From positions 62,001 through 126,000 of the forward strand of contig NZ_FZQR01000012.1 in the NCBI RefSeq assembly GCF_900199455.1: a stretch of DNA of 64,000 bases. The letters run 5' to 3'. This stretch comes from Mesorhizobium carmichaelinearum. Its GTDB lineage: Bacteria; Pseudomonadota; Alphaproteobacteria; Rhizobiales; Rhizobiaceae. The notes below the pieces were generated by a model. That model was not told the DNA's origin. It saw only the letters and a program-made list of their open reading frames with translations, and did no database searches. Shown one piece after another: positions 26,364-33,821 of the stretch (the stretch's first letter is position 1; each line of letters begins with the position of its first letter). A program made the translations under genes and the position numbers.

Positions 26364-26533
26364 GGCGGGACAGCGCCCCCCTCTGTCCTGCCGGACATCT
26401 CCCCCACAAGGGGGGAGATCGGCCGTCACTTCGGCTTTCGCCAATCGCCAACGTTGCAGGAATGAGCGGGGCGCCCAAGCTGCCAATCTCCCCCCTCGTG
26501 GGGGAGATGCCCGGCAGGGCAGAGGGGGGCGCC
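26364..26533. repeat. mosaic palindromic intergenic repeat, family A copy 2
   Basis: The same organisation as the copy at 13715-13882: complementary outer arms (GCGCCCCCCTCTGTCCTGCC and GGGCAGAGGGGGGCGC), two ATCTCCCCC/GGGGGAGAT palindromes, and TTTCGCCAATCGCCAACGTTG in the centre. It separates the convergent FAD oxidoreductase and SRPBCC genes. Confidence 0.85.
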
Positions 26534-26556
26534 GATCACCATCTTCGACCTGCTGT

Positions 26557-27050
26557 CTAAGCTGCAGCTCGATTGCCCGCACTCAAATAAGCCTGCAGCC
26601 AGGCCAGCACCCGGCCCCAGCCCTCGGCATGCTCAGCCGCCGCATCGCTGCGCCCGGCGAAACCGCCATGGCAGATGGTGAGGCGCGTGCCAGTGGGGCG
26701 ATCGGCTGCAGCAGCCAGGCGACCGTGGTTTGCCGCCGGCCGAGCGTCGGATGGTCCCAGCCATAGGCCCGCGTCTGCACGATCCGGCGCGGCGCTTCGA
26801 TCTCGAGCAATTCGCCGCCGGCCGGCAGTTCCTTGCCGTCAGCCGTGCGGACGACAACCGTCCAGCGGCCGCCGACGCGGAGGTCGGCCGACCAGTCGAC
26901 CATCCGGTAGGTGTCGGCGGACCCGCACCATTGCTCGATTTCTCTCGTGACCAGCGCGCGGAAGATGCGTTCCGCAGGCGCTTCGATCTCGGCTGACGCC
27001 ATGATCGTCTCGCCATTGGTCATGCTCTGTACCCCGAGAACGTGCATCAT
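26557..27050 (-). pseudogene. SRPBCC (AHSA1-like) protein, frameshifted near the C-terminus
   Basis: From the ATG at 27050 (behind GGAGATATCCC) the frame reads IEAPAERIFRALVTREIEQWCG, VVVRTADGKELPAGGELLEIEAPRRIVQTRAYGWDHPTLG and VAWLLQPIA, a standard SRPBCC fold. It then becomes unrelated and stops at 26583. The missing C-terminal helix continues in another frame from about 26700: GTRLTICHGGFAGRS and EHAEGWGRVLAWLQAYLSAG, ending at 26557. The break is at a GCCCC run, so a one-base deletion is likely. Third gene of the ArsR operon. Confidence 0.82.
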
Positions 27051-27093
27051 GGGATATCTCCAAGAACATTCGTTTCGGTGTCGAACCGATCCT

Positions 27094-27540
27094 TCATCCC
27101 TTTGATGGCGGGCGCTCGAAACCCTTGCCGGTTTCGAGCAGGCTCTTGAGGCTGGCCAGCACCAGCGGCCAGCCTTTGCTGACATTCGGGATCAGCCGGT
27201 GCGGACCGTCCGCCTCGTGGGTGACGGCAAGCTTCATCAACTCGCCGTCTTGTTCTATGGCGAAGGTGCAGCGCGTATAGCCGTCTTCCTTGACCTCGGG
27301 CAGCCATTCATTGCGCCATTTGATGACAAGGCGTCGCGGCGGGTCGATCTCGAGGATCTCGCCCGAGTCGGCGACGCGGCCGTCGGGGAAGATCAGTTTC
27401 CAGCTGGAGCCGACCTTCCACTCGCTCTCCTGATAGGAGCAGAGGAAGAACTGCCGGTTGAATTCCGGGTCGGTCAGCGCCTCCCAGAGTTTTTCGGCCG
27501 TGGTGCGGATGTAGGTCACGTAAACGAAGCTGTTGCTCAT
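27094..27540 (-). CDS. SRPBCC family protein (AHSA1-like)
   Basis: 148 residues: FVYVTYIRTTAEKLWEALTDPEFNRQFF, GSSWKLIFPDGRVADSGEILEIDPPRRLVIKW and the C-terminal helix NVSKGWPLVLASLKSLLETG. This is the START-like helix-grip fold that binds hydrophobic ligands, often paired with ArsR regulators. It starts right at the stop of the ArsR gene (27540), so it is translationally coupled. The ligand is unknown. Confidence 0.92.
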   Translation of the reverse strand: MSNSFVYVTYIRTTAEKLWEALTDPEFNRQFFLCSYQESEWKVGSSWKLIFPDGRVADSGEILEIDPPRRLVIKWRNEWLPEVKEDGYTRCTFAIEQDGELMKLAVTHEADGPHRLIPNVSKGWPLVLASLKSLLETGKGFERPPSKG

Positions 27541-27857
27541 CAGTCTTCCCTTTCGAGGCGTTTCTTCAGATCACTCAATGCATCCAGCCGATGGCGCTCG
27601 AACTTGCCGATCCAGCGCTCGGCGATCTCGTTGATCGGAACCGGGTTGAGGTAGTGCTGCTTCTCGCGTCCCTTGCGGAGTGTGGTGACGAGGTTGGCTT
27701 CCTCCAGGATCGCCAGGTGCTTGGTCACCGCCTGGCGTGTCATGTCCATCTCCGCGCATAGCGCGTTCAGCGTCTGCCCGTTCTTGGCATGGAGTTTGTC
27801 CAGCAATTGCCGGCGTGTCGGGTCGGCCAAGGCGCGAAAGACGTCATCCATGCTCAT
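27540..27857 (-). CDS. ArsR-family transcriptional regulator
   Basis: 105 residues. DDVFRALADPTRRQLLDKLHAKNGQTLNALCAEMDMTRQAVTKHLAILEEANLVTTLRKGREKQHYLNP is a winged-helix ArsR domain of the subgroup encoded with SRPBCC proteins; metal-binding Cys pairs are absent. The ATG at 27857 is chosen because the predicted transcription start falls on it (see the promoter entry) and there is no Shine-Dalgarno sequence. A TTG at 27872 would overlap the operator. It probably represses its own operon. Confidence 0.92.
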   Translation of the reverse strand: MSMDDVFRALADPTRRQLLDKLHAKNGQTLNALCAEMDMTRQAVTKHLAILEEANLVTTLRKGREKQHYLNPVPINEIAERWIGKFERHRLDALSDLKKRLERED

Positions 27858-27863
27858 GGCTTT

Positions 27864-27892
27864 AATATGCAACCATTTGGTTGCATGTCAAG
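27864..27892 (-). promoter_or_regulatory. ArsR operon promoter with operator between -35 and -10
   Basis: On the minus strand CTTGAC (27892-27887), a 17-nt spacer and CATATT (27869-27864) form a near-consensus rhizobial promoter. The spacer holds a perfect palindrome, ATGCAACCA-AA-TGGTTGCAT (27867-27886). Only 6 nt separate the -10 element from the ATG at 27857, so the mRNA should be leaderless. ArsR bound to the palindrome would block RNA polymerase. Confidence 0.8.
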
Positions 27893-27943
27893 CGGCAAAA
27901 TCGCGCGCCGATGACGACCGGATGCGGCCAAGGGAGAAAAAAG

Positions 27944-28369
27944 TCAGCCCTTGCGGGAGAACCAGAAGGCGTCGGCCATGCGTTTCATGCCGATGCGTTC
28001 GTAAAAGCCGACGGCGTCCGGCATGGAGATCAGGCTGATGGCGACCGACGGCCCGAGCTGCCGCCGCGCCTCGTCCATCAGGCCTTTGCCAATACCAAGC
28101 CCTTGCGCCGATTGGGAGACGGCGAGTTCGGAGATATAGCAGACCCAGGAAAAGTCGGTGACGGCGCGCGCCACGCCGATCAGCGGCTTGCCTTCGATGT
28201 CGAGACGCGCGGTCAGCACCAGATTGGCGCCGGACAGCATCGCCTGCAGCCTGGCGGGATCATCGACAGGCCGTGTCTCGCCGAGACCGGATTCCACCAG
28301 CACCTTGCGGAATTCGGCGATGCCGAGCGCGGGTTCGCGGGCGTAGAGGACATGGGAGTTTTCAGCCAT
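27944..28369 (-). CDS. GNAT family N-acetyltransferase
   Basis: 141 residues. GVARAVTDFSWVCYISELAVSQSAQGLGIGKGLMDEARRQLG contains the acetyl-CoA loop Q-x-x-G-x-G, and DAVGFYERIGMKRMADAFW the usual C-terminal strand. It is a short single-domain cytosolic enzyme. The start at 28369 gives the usual length. Transcribed towards the ArsR operon but separated from it by about 90 nt. Substrate unknown. Confidence 0.88.
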   Translation of the reverse strand: MAENSHVLYAREPALGIAEFRKVLVESGLGETRPVDDPARLQAMLSGANLVLTARLDIEGKPLIGVARAVTDFSWVCYISELAVSQSAQGLGIGKGLMDEARRQLGPSVAISLISMPDAVGFYERIGMKRMADAFWFSRKG

Positions 28370-28524
28370 GCCGGTGAGAGTGCACCATCGGTCCTCGAAT
28401 TCGAAGCCGCTTTCGGGAGGTACTCTTGTGCCAGCGCGCACGAACAGTTGCCTTTTATTTGCCCTCGGCTTTGTGTAAACGGAGCTTCAGCAAATCCCCC
28501 GCAACGAAAACACGGGCCAAAGCC

Positions 28525-29130
28525 ATGGAAAAATTCACCAAGCTCACCGGCGTCGCCGCTCCCATGCCCATCGTCAATGTCGACACCGACATGATCATCC
28601 CGAAGGATTATCTCAAGACGATCAAGCGCACCGGCCTCGGCACCGGCCTGTTCGCCGAAATGCGCTACAAGGACGACGGTTCGGAAAACCCGGATTTCGT
28701 GCTCAACAAGCCGGCCTACCGCAAGGCGCAGATCCTGGTCGCCGGCGACAATTTCGGCTGCGGCTCGAGCCGAGAGCACGCGCCGTGGGCGCTGCTCGAT
28801 TTCGGCATCCGTTGCGTCATCTCGACCTCGTTCGCCGACATTTTCTACAACAACTGCTTCAAGAACGGCGTGCTGCCGATCACCGTCAGCCCCGAGGATC
28901 TGGAGAAGCTGATGGATGACGCCTCGCGCGGCTCCAACGCCACTTTGTCGATCGACCTCGAGGCCAAGGAAATCCGTGGCCCCGATGGCGGCGTCGTCAA
29001 GTTCGACCTCGACGACTTCAAGCGGCACTGCATGCTGAACGGGCTCGACGATATCGGCCTGACCATGGAGAAGGCCGGCGCCATCGCCTCGTTCGAGAAG
29101 CGCAACGCCGAACAGCGCCCCTGGGCCTGA
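28525..29130 (+). CDS. leuD: 3-isopropylmalate dehydratase small subunit
   Basis: 201 residues, the standard length. LeuD with LeuC isomerises 2-isopropylmalate to 3-isopropylmalate in leucine synthesis. MEKFTKLTGVAAPMPIVNVDTDMIIPK and ILVAGDNFGCGSSREHAPWAL are the swivelling aconitase-domain signature. leuC is not in the window, so the two subunit genes are separated. leuB lies 2.5 kb downstream on the same strand with three unrelated genes between. Confidence 0.96.
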   Translation: MEKFTKLTGVAAPMPIVNVDTDMIIPKDYLKTIKRTGLGTGLFAEMRYKDDGSENPDFVLNKPAYRKAQILVAGDNFGCGSSREHAPWALLDFGIRCVISTSFADIFYNNCFKNGVLPITVSPEDLEKLMDDASRGSNATLSIDLEAKEIRGPDGGVVKFDLDDFKRHCMLNGLDDIGLTMEKAGAIASFEKRNAEQRPWA

Positions 29131-29198
29131 ACGGCACCGTCCGACGATAGGCCCGGCTCTTTCAGGTCGGGCTCGTGGCGACTGAGGGAGGGACAGTC

Positions 29199-30284
29199 AT
29201 GACACGTTCGCTTCTAGAGCGGCTCATCGTTTCCCGGAAACGCCGAACCGCTCTGCCTCTTTGTTTTAACGCAATTCCCAAGGGAAAGCGCTCCGCGCTT
29301 TTCCCGGGAAAACCGTTTCACACTTTTCCTGGAATTGCTTTAGCCGGCGTTTGCGGGCTGGCCTTGTTGCTGGTGCCCACCGCGACCACGTTTGCGCAGA
29401 CGCAGACGCCTGCCGCGCAGCAGACGCCCGCGGCAGCCCAGAAGCCGGCCGACCAGCCGGCGGCAGGCCAAGGGGCGACCGACCAGGGTGCGCAGGATCA
29501 GGGGGCCGGCAGCGATGATAGCCAGGGGCCGATCGCGTTCGAGGGCGGCCAGCTGACCATCACCCAGCCGGAGCCGGATGGCGAGAAGGTGCTCGCCTAT
29601 GACGGCAAGCAGCTGGCCAGCAACTACGACGTCGCTTTCGACAGAGTGGTCAAGATCGGCGACGTGAATGTCGCGCTGGTCGACGTCGGCGACGGCGGTA
29701 ATCAATGCGGCCCGGCCAAGGTCATCGTCTGGAAACCGAAGGACGGCGAGATAAAGACCACCACGGTCGAACAGGACGAATGCGGCGCGCCGCCGGCCGC
29801 GATCGCCGACGACGCCATCTATTTCGTGCCTTATTTGCTGCCTGGCGAGACCAAGCAGGCGTCGCAATGGTCGCCGACCGAAGGCCTGACGATCTCGGGC
29901 AATCTCGCCTACACGCCGGAGCCCGGCACCGACTGGAAGGACATCGATGCGTCGAAATACGACAACATCATCGATGCCTTCCACAACGAGGCTGTGTACA
30001 AGGCGGCCAAGGCGCTGCTCGGCGACGACATGGCCGACTTTGCGACCAGCCTGCTGGTCGGCGGCGGCACCGACAAGACGGCCTCCGGCGCCATCTACGC
30101 CACCGGCTGCGTGCCGCATGACTGCGGCGGCAATGACGGCTTCATGGCGATCGACCCGGTCAAGCACAAAGTCTATTTCGCCCGCCGCGGCGACATCCGC
30201 GAGCCGGCTGCCTGGCCGCCGCTGAAAAGCTGGCCGGACGATATCAAGAAGGCGCTCGACGACGCGCAGGGGTCGGGGAATTAG
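29199..30284 (+). CDS. secreted protein whose signal peptide N-region is repeat-derived
   Basis: 361 residues. The ATG at 29199 lies 8 nt after GGAGG. Residues 5-48 are encoded by a family E interspersed repeat (29213-29342), which supplies the basic N-region (RKRR, KGKR). The hydrophobic core AGVCGLALLLVPTATTFA and cleavage site follow at residues 49-66. No alternative start exists after the repeat that would keep the hydrophobic core. The mature protein has a Gln/Pro/Ala linker, then a region with CGPAKVIVWKPKDGEIKTT and YATGCVPHDCGGNDGFMAID of no family I recognise. Confidence 0.8.
   Translation: MTRSLLERLIVSRKRRTALPLCFNAIPKGKRSALFPGKPFHTFPGIALAGVCGLALLLVPTATTFAQTQTPAAQQTPAAAQKPADQPAAGQGATDQGAQDQGAGSDDSQGPIAFEGGQLTITQPEPDGEKVLAYDGKQLASNYDVAFDRVVKIGDVNVALVDVGDGGNQCGPAKVIVWKPKDGEIKTTTVEQDECGAPPAAIADDAIYFVPYLLPGETKQASQWSPTEGLTISGNLAYTPEPGTDWKDIDASKYDNIIDAFHNEAVYKAAKALLGDDMADFATSLLVGGGTDKTASGAIYATGCVPHDCGGNDGFMAIDPVKHKVYFARRGDIREPAAWPPLKSWPDDIKKALDDAQGSGN
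29213..29342. repeat. interspersed repeat family E, long copy inside a coding sequence
   Basis: It starts TCTAGAGCGG and contains the CGTTTCCCGGAAACG and GGGAAAGCGC...GCGCTTTTCCC palindromes. It ends CACTTTTCCTGGAATTGC. The 3' half matches the copies at 19921-19980 and 41211-41276. It is read in frame as residues 5-48 of the surrounding secreted protein. Confidence 0.88.
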
Positions 30285-30316
30285 CCAAAGCCCCTTCTGC
30301 AAGACCGCGATCCTTC

Positions 30317-30484
30317 GCGCCCCCTCTGTCCTGCCGGACATCTCCCCCACGAGGGGGGAGATTGGCTGTTTCGGCGCTCCGCTCATTTCCTCAACGTGTG
30401 TGATTGGCGAAAGCCGGCGTGACGTCTGATCTCCCCCCTTGTGGGGGAGATGGCCGGCAGGCCAGAGGGGGGCGCTGTCCCGCC
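30317..30484. repeat. mosaic palindromic intergenic repeat, family A copy 3
   Basis: The arms GCGCCCCCTCTGTCCTGCC and GCCAGAGGGGGGCGC enclose two ATCTCCCCC/GGGGGAGAT palindromes. The central module is reversed relative to the copy at 13.7 kb: CAACGTGTGTGATTGGCGAAAG instead of TTTCGCCAATC...CAACGTTG. It fills the gap before the RidA gene. Confidence 0.83.
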
Positions 30485-30579
30485 AGCATCAAAGTTTTGC
30501 ACCGCCAATCTATGCTCCCTGGCTCACGACTGGATCGCTCGCGCGTTTCAGAATGACCGAAACAACTGAGAGGCCTCCC

Positions 30580-30972
30580 ATGCGCAAACTCATCTCCACC
30601 GGTTCGCCCTTCGAAAAGACCGCCGGCTATTCGCGCGCGGTGGTGCAGGGCGACTGGTGCTTCGTTTCCGGCACGACCGGCTATGACTATGCCACCATGA
30701 CGATGCCGGACAGCGTCGAGGCGCAGACGCGCAATTGCCTGGCGACGATCGGCAAGGCGCTTGCCGATGGCGGCTTCGAGATATCAGATGTGGTGCGGGC
30801 GCATTACTACATCACCGACCAGGCCTTTGTGGATGTGGTCTTCCCGATCCTCGGCGAGACGTTCGGCGACATCCGGCCGGCGGCGACGATGATCGTCTGC
30901 CAGCTGAACAAGCCGGAAATGAAGATCGAGATCGAAGTGACGGCGCTGCGGCGCTCGGCTGCGGGAAGCTGA
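30580..30972 (+). CDS. RidA family protein
   Basis: 130 residues. The YjgF/YER057c/RidA fold: YSRAVVQGDWCFVSGTTGYD, AQTRNCLATIGKALADGGFEISDVVRAHYYITD and RPAATMIVCQLNKPEMKIEIEVTAL, with the conserved Arg and Glu of the trimer interface. RidA enzymes hydrolyse reactive enamines/imines from PLP enzymes. The ATG at 30580 has GAGAGG upstream; one at 30553 would add nine residues. It is followed 8 nt later by a VOC gene, probably co-transcribed. Confidence 0.92.
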   Translation: MRKLISTGSPFEKTAGYSRAVVQGDWCFVSGTTGYDYATMTMPDSVEAQTRNCLATIGKALADGGFEISDVVRAHYYITDQAFVDVVFPILGETFGDIRPAATMIVCQLNKPEMKIEIEVTALRRSAAGS

Positions 30973-30980
30973 GGAAGGCC

Positions 30981-31331
30981 ATGAAGGTCCGGCGCATCGT
31001 GGCCAATATCGAGACGCAGGATGCGGCAGCCGCCAGACGCTTCTACCATGATGTGCTTGGCCTCGATGTGCTGATGGATCAGGGCTGGATCGCCACCTAC
31101 GGTTCCGAAGAAGAAATGCAGGTGCAGATCAGCTTCATGGCGCAAGGCGGCTCCGGCACGCCGGTGCCAGATCTCTCGATCGAGGTCGACGATGTCGAGG
31201 CAGCACTAGCCGCCATGAAGGCGGCCGGCTTTGTCATCGAATACGGGCCGGCCGACGAGCCATGGGGCGTGCGGCGCTTCTATGTGCGCGATCCCCTGGG
31301 CCGGCTGGTCAATATTCTCTCGCATCGGTGA
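30981..31331 (+). CDS. VOC / glyoxalase-bleomycin resistance family protein
   Basis: 116 residues. VRRIVANIETQDAAAARRFYHDVLGLDVLMDQGW and WGVRRFYVRDPLGRLVNILSHR are the two halves of a vicinal-oxygen-chelate domain, with the second-module metal ligand positions in RFYVRDPLG. GAGGAAGG precedes the ATG. The gene starts 8 nt after the RidA stop. Substrate unknown; dimer expected. Confidence 0.9.
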   Translation: MKVRRIVANIETQDAAAARRFYHDVLGLDVLMDQGWIATYGSEEEMQVQISFMAQGGSGTPVPDLSIEVDDVEAALAAMKAAGFVIEYGPADEPWGVRRFYVRDPLGRLVNILSHR

Positions 31332-31368
31332 TGGCTTTTTCGCAGGACGCTGCTCCAGCTTGGTTTCC

Positions 31369-31523
31369 TCGCCCCCACGAAAGTGGGGGAGAGGTGGCTC
31401 GGTGAAGCCGAGACGGAGAGGGGGCTGCGCGGCGTTGAATATCAGAGCGAACTTGCCGGCGCCGCAGCCCCCTCTCCGTCCGCTTCGCGGCCACCTCTCC
31501 CCCGCCTCTGGCGGGGGCGAGGA
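31369..31523. repeat. mosaic palindromic intergenic repeat, family C
   Basis: TCGCCCCCACGAAAGTGGGGGAGAGGTGG at the left is complementary to CCACCTCTCCCCC...GGGGGCGA at the right. In between, CGGTGAAGCCG and GGAGAGGGGGCTGCG face GCAGCCCCCTCTCC. It fills most of the 337-base gap between the VOC gene and leuB; the rest holds no evident gene. Confidence 0.8.
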
Positions 31524-31668
31524 ACCCAGGTTCTGAGAGGCCGATGCGACAGCGTGCGGCACCGCAGCCCTCGTGTTCTGTGCCGCAGCGCTCTCCATCC
31601 CCTTGCGCGCGCGCCGCTTGGCGTTTAGCAAAGCGCCGGTTCAAATTCTTTCCAGGACGGTTTTCTCC

Positions 31669-32772
31669 ATGGCAACGAAGCATCTTTTCCTGCTCCCCGG
31701 CGACGGCATCGGCCCCGAGGCCATGGCCGAGGTCAAGAAGCTGATATCGGCCATGAACGAAAAGCTCGGCAGCGGCTTCGTCACTGATGAGGGCCTGGTC
31801 GGCGGCTGCGCCTACGATGCGCATGGCGCCGCGATTTCCGATGCCGACATGGCCAAGGCGATGGCGGCCGACGCGGTGCTGTTCGGCGCGGTCGGCGGTC
31901 CGAAATGGGATGCCGTGCCTTACGAGGTGCGCCCCGAGGCCGGCCTGCTGCGGCTGCGCAAGGACATGGAGCTGTTCGCCAATCTGCGCCCCGCCATCTG
32001 CTACCCGGCGCTGGCCGCATCCTCCTCGCTCAAGCAGGAAGTGGTCGAAGGCCTCGACATCCTCATCGTGCGCGAGCTCACCGGCGGCGTCTATTTCGGC
32101 GAGCCCAAGCAGATCATCGATCTCGGCAATGGCCAGAAGCGCGGCATCGACACGCAGGTCTACGACACGTTCGAGATCGAGCGGATTTCCGGCGTCGCCT
32201 TCGAGCTCGCGCGGACGCGTCGCAACCATGTCACCTCGATGGAAAAGCGCAACGTCATGAAGTCGGGCGTGCTGTGGAACGACGTCGTCACCCAGACCCA
32301 CAAGGCCCGCTACTCCGACGTCAAGCTCGACCACATGCTGGCTGACGCCGGCGGCATGCAGCTGGTGCGCTGGCCAAAGCAGTTCGACGTCATCGTCACC
32401 GACAATCTGTTCGGCGACATGCTGTCCGACATCGCCGCCATGCTGACCGGCTCGATCGGCATGCTGCCGTCGGCCTCGCTCGGCGCGCCCGACGTGAAGA
32501 CCAAGAAGCGCAAGGCGCTCTACGAGCCGGTGCACGGCTCGGCGCCCGATATTGCCGGCAAGGGCATCGCCAACCCGATCGCCATGATCGCGTCCTTCGC
32601 CATGTGCCTGCGCTATTCCTTCGGCATGGTCGATGAAGCCGACAGGCTGGAAGGCGCCATCGCCGCCGTGCTCGATCAGGGCCTGCGGACGAAGGACATT
32701 TTCTCGCCGGGCATGACCGAGGTCGGCACGGTCGAGATGGGCGACGCGATCATCGCCAAGTTCCTGGGTTAA
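31669..32772 (+). CDS. leuB: 3-isopropylmalate dehydrogenase
   Basis: 367 residues, the normal length. LeuB oxidatively decarboxylates 3-isopropylmalate in leucine synthesis, using NAD. Seen: HLFLLPGDGIGPEAMAEVKKL, LLRLRKDMELFANLRPA, the catalytic Tyr region GGVYFGEPK, DNLFGDMLSDIAAMLTGSIGMLPSASLG with metal-binding Asp residues, and YEPVHGSAPDIAGKGIANPIA. The ATG at 31669 fits the family; the longer upstream frame is non-coding. Confidence 0.97.
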   Translation: MATKHLFLLPGDGIGPEAMAEVKKLISAMNEKLGSGFVTDEGLVGGCAYDAHGAAISDADMAKAMAADAVLFGAVGGPKWDAVPYEVRPEAGLLRLRKDMELFANLRPAICYPALAASSSLKQEVVEGLDILIVRELTGGVYFGEPKQIIDLGNGQKRGIDTQVYDTFEIERISGVAFELARTRRNHVTSMEKRNVMKSGVLWNDVVTQTHKARYSDVKLDHMLADAGGMQLVRWPKQFDVIVTDNLFGDMLSDIAAMLTGSIGMLPSASLGAPDVKTKKRKALYEPVHGSAPDIAGKGIANPIAMIASFAMCLRYSFGMVDEADRLEGAIAAVLDQGLRTKDIFSPGMTEVGTVEMGDAIIAKFLG

Positions 32773-32788
32773 CCCGGGACAGGTTCAC

Positions 32789-33244
32789 TCAGCGGATTTC
32801 GCCGGCCAGCTGCTGCAGCAGGCCGACGAGTTGCGCCTCGTCCACCGGTTCGAAAAAGGCCGCGTCGGCTGCCTCGACGGCGACGATGGCGCGCTGTGCG
32901 GCAGCCGCCCCGGTTGGGGTGACGCGGATCACCTTGGCGCGGGAATCCCTAGGGTCGGCCTCCCGTGCGATCAGCCCTTTCGCTTCCAGCCGGGCAACAA
33001 CGTCTGAGGTCATCTTCACCTCGGTGCCGGCCTGGGCGGCGAGCTGCACCTGGTTGGGCGGTTCGCCATTGCGGCCGAGCCACATGGCCGAGGCCAGCAG
33101 CACGAACTGGACATGTGTCAGGTCGAGCGGCGTCAGCGCCGCCGTCATGACGCGCTGCCAGCGCATTGTGGTTCGCCACAACAACAAGCCGGGGCTCTCC
33201 GAAGGTCCGCTGAAACGCGTCTTCAAATCCTGTCCGTCAGCCAC
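32789..33244 (-). CDS. MarR-family transcriptional regulator
   Basis: 151 residues. LLLWRTTMRWQRVMTAALTPLDLTHVQFVLLASAMWL is the dimerisation region, LAAQAGTEVKMTSDVVARLEAKGLIAREADPRDSRAKVIRVTPTGAAA the winged helix. GTG start, overlapping the stop of the SRPBCC gene by 8 nt, so the two are co-translated. It probably controls its own operon through the tandem palindromes at 33703-33732. The effector is unknown. Confidence 0.92.
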   Translation of the reverse strand: MADGQDLKTRFSGPSESPGLLLWRTTMRWQRVMTAALTPLDLTHVQFVLLASAMWLGRNGEPPNQVQLAAQAGTEVKMTSDVVARLEAKGLIAREADPRDSRAKVIRVTPTGAAAAQRAIVAVEAADAAFFEPVDEAQLVGLLQQLAGEIR

Positions 33245-33665
33245 CGTTCGCCAACTCCTTCGCCTGCTCGAACAATTTAGCCATCGACACGTCGAAATCG
33301 CCGCTGATCTGCGGCCCGAGTTCGGGTCCGACCTCGGCTGCCGAGGGGCCGGAAATTTCCAGCCGGTGCGTCACCTGCGTGCCACCTTCGACGGGGACCA
33401 GCGTATGCCTGAACAGCAATTTCGTGTCACCGAAGGTGGTCTCGTCGGCATAGGTGACGTTATCGACGAGATCGACGATGGTCGAATCAAACGTGTCCTG
33501 CCCGACCGGCGTCACCGAAACACGAGTGCCCTTGGCGAACGGGCCATGCAGCACGAAAGTGTCGGACCCTTCATAGGTCAGGCGGCCCTCGTGCAACGCC
33601 TTCAGCGCATTCCAGATGGCTGCGGCGGGAAGGGAGGAAATCGCGGTGTATTCATTGCTCCACAT
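33237..33665 (-). CDS. SRPBCC family protein
   Basis: 142 residues: MWSNEYTAISSLPAAAIWNALKALHEGRLTYEGSDTF, FRHTLVPVEGGTQVTHRLEISGP and the C-terminal helix FDVSMAKLFEQAKELA. This is a helix-grip ligand-binding fold. The ATG at 33665 is 8 nt after GGAG; one at 33683 lacks a good site. First gene of a two-gene operon with the MarR regulator, an arrangement suggesting that both respond to one ligand. Confidence 0.88.
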   Translation of the reverse strand: MWSNEYTAISSLPAAAIWNALKALHEGRLTYEGSDTFVLHGPFAKGTRVSVTPVGQDTFDSTIVDLVDNVTYADETTFGDTKLLFRHTLVPVEGGTQVTHRLEISGPSAAEVGPELGPQISGDFDVSMAKLFEQAKELANGG

Positions 33666-33702
33666 TGTCTTGGCTCCATTCATCCTGGCCGACCGATTAT
33701 TC

Positions 33703-33732
33703 GATCTGTGCACGGACTATCTGTGCACAGAT
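33703..33732 (-). promoter_or_regulatory. tandem palindromic operator upstream of SRPBCC-marR
   Basis: ATCTGTGCACAGAT at 33719-33732 is a perfect 14-bp palindrome; a second, imperfect copy (ATCTGTGCACGGA) lies at 33704-33716. The 16-nt spacing puts the sites roughly 1.5 helix turns apart. A TTGCAA element just upstream on the minus strand suggests that the perfect site overlaps the promoter spacer. Most likely the binding site of the MarR protein of the operon. Confidence 0.65.
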
Positions 33733-33821
33733 TAAATTGCAAGAGGAATCTTGCTGCTCCGCCTGGATGGGTACCAACTCGTTGTTTTTATGCAGTTTCG
33801 AACGGCATGCCGCCGACGTCG

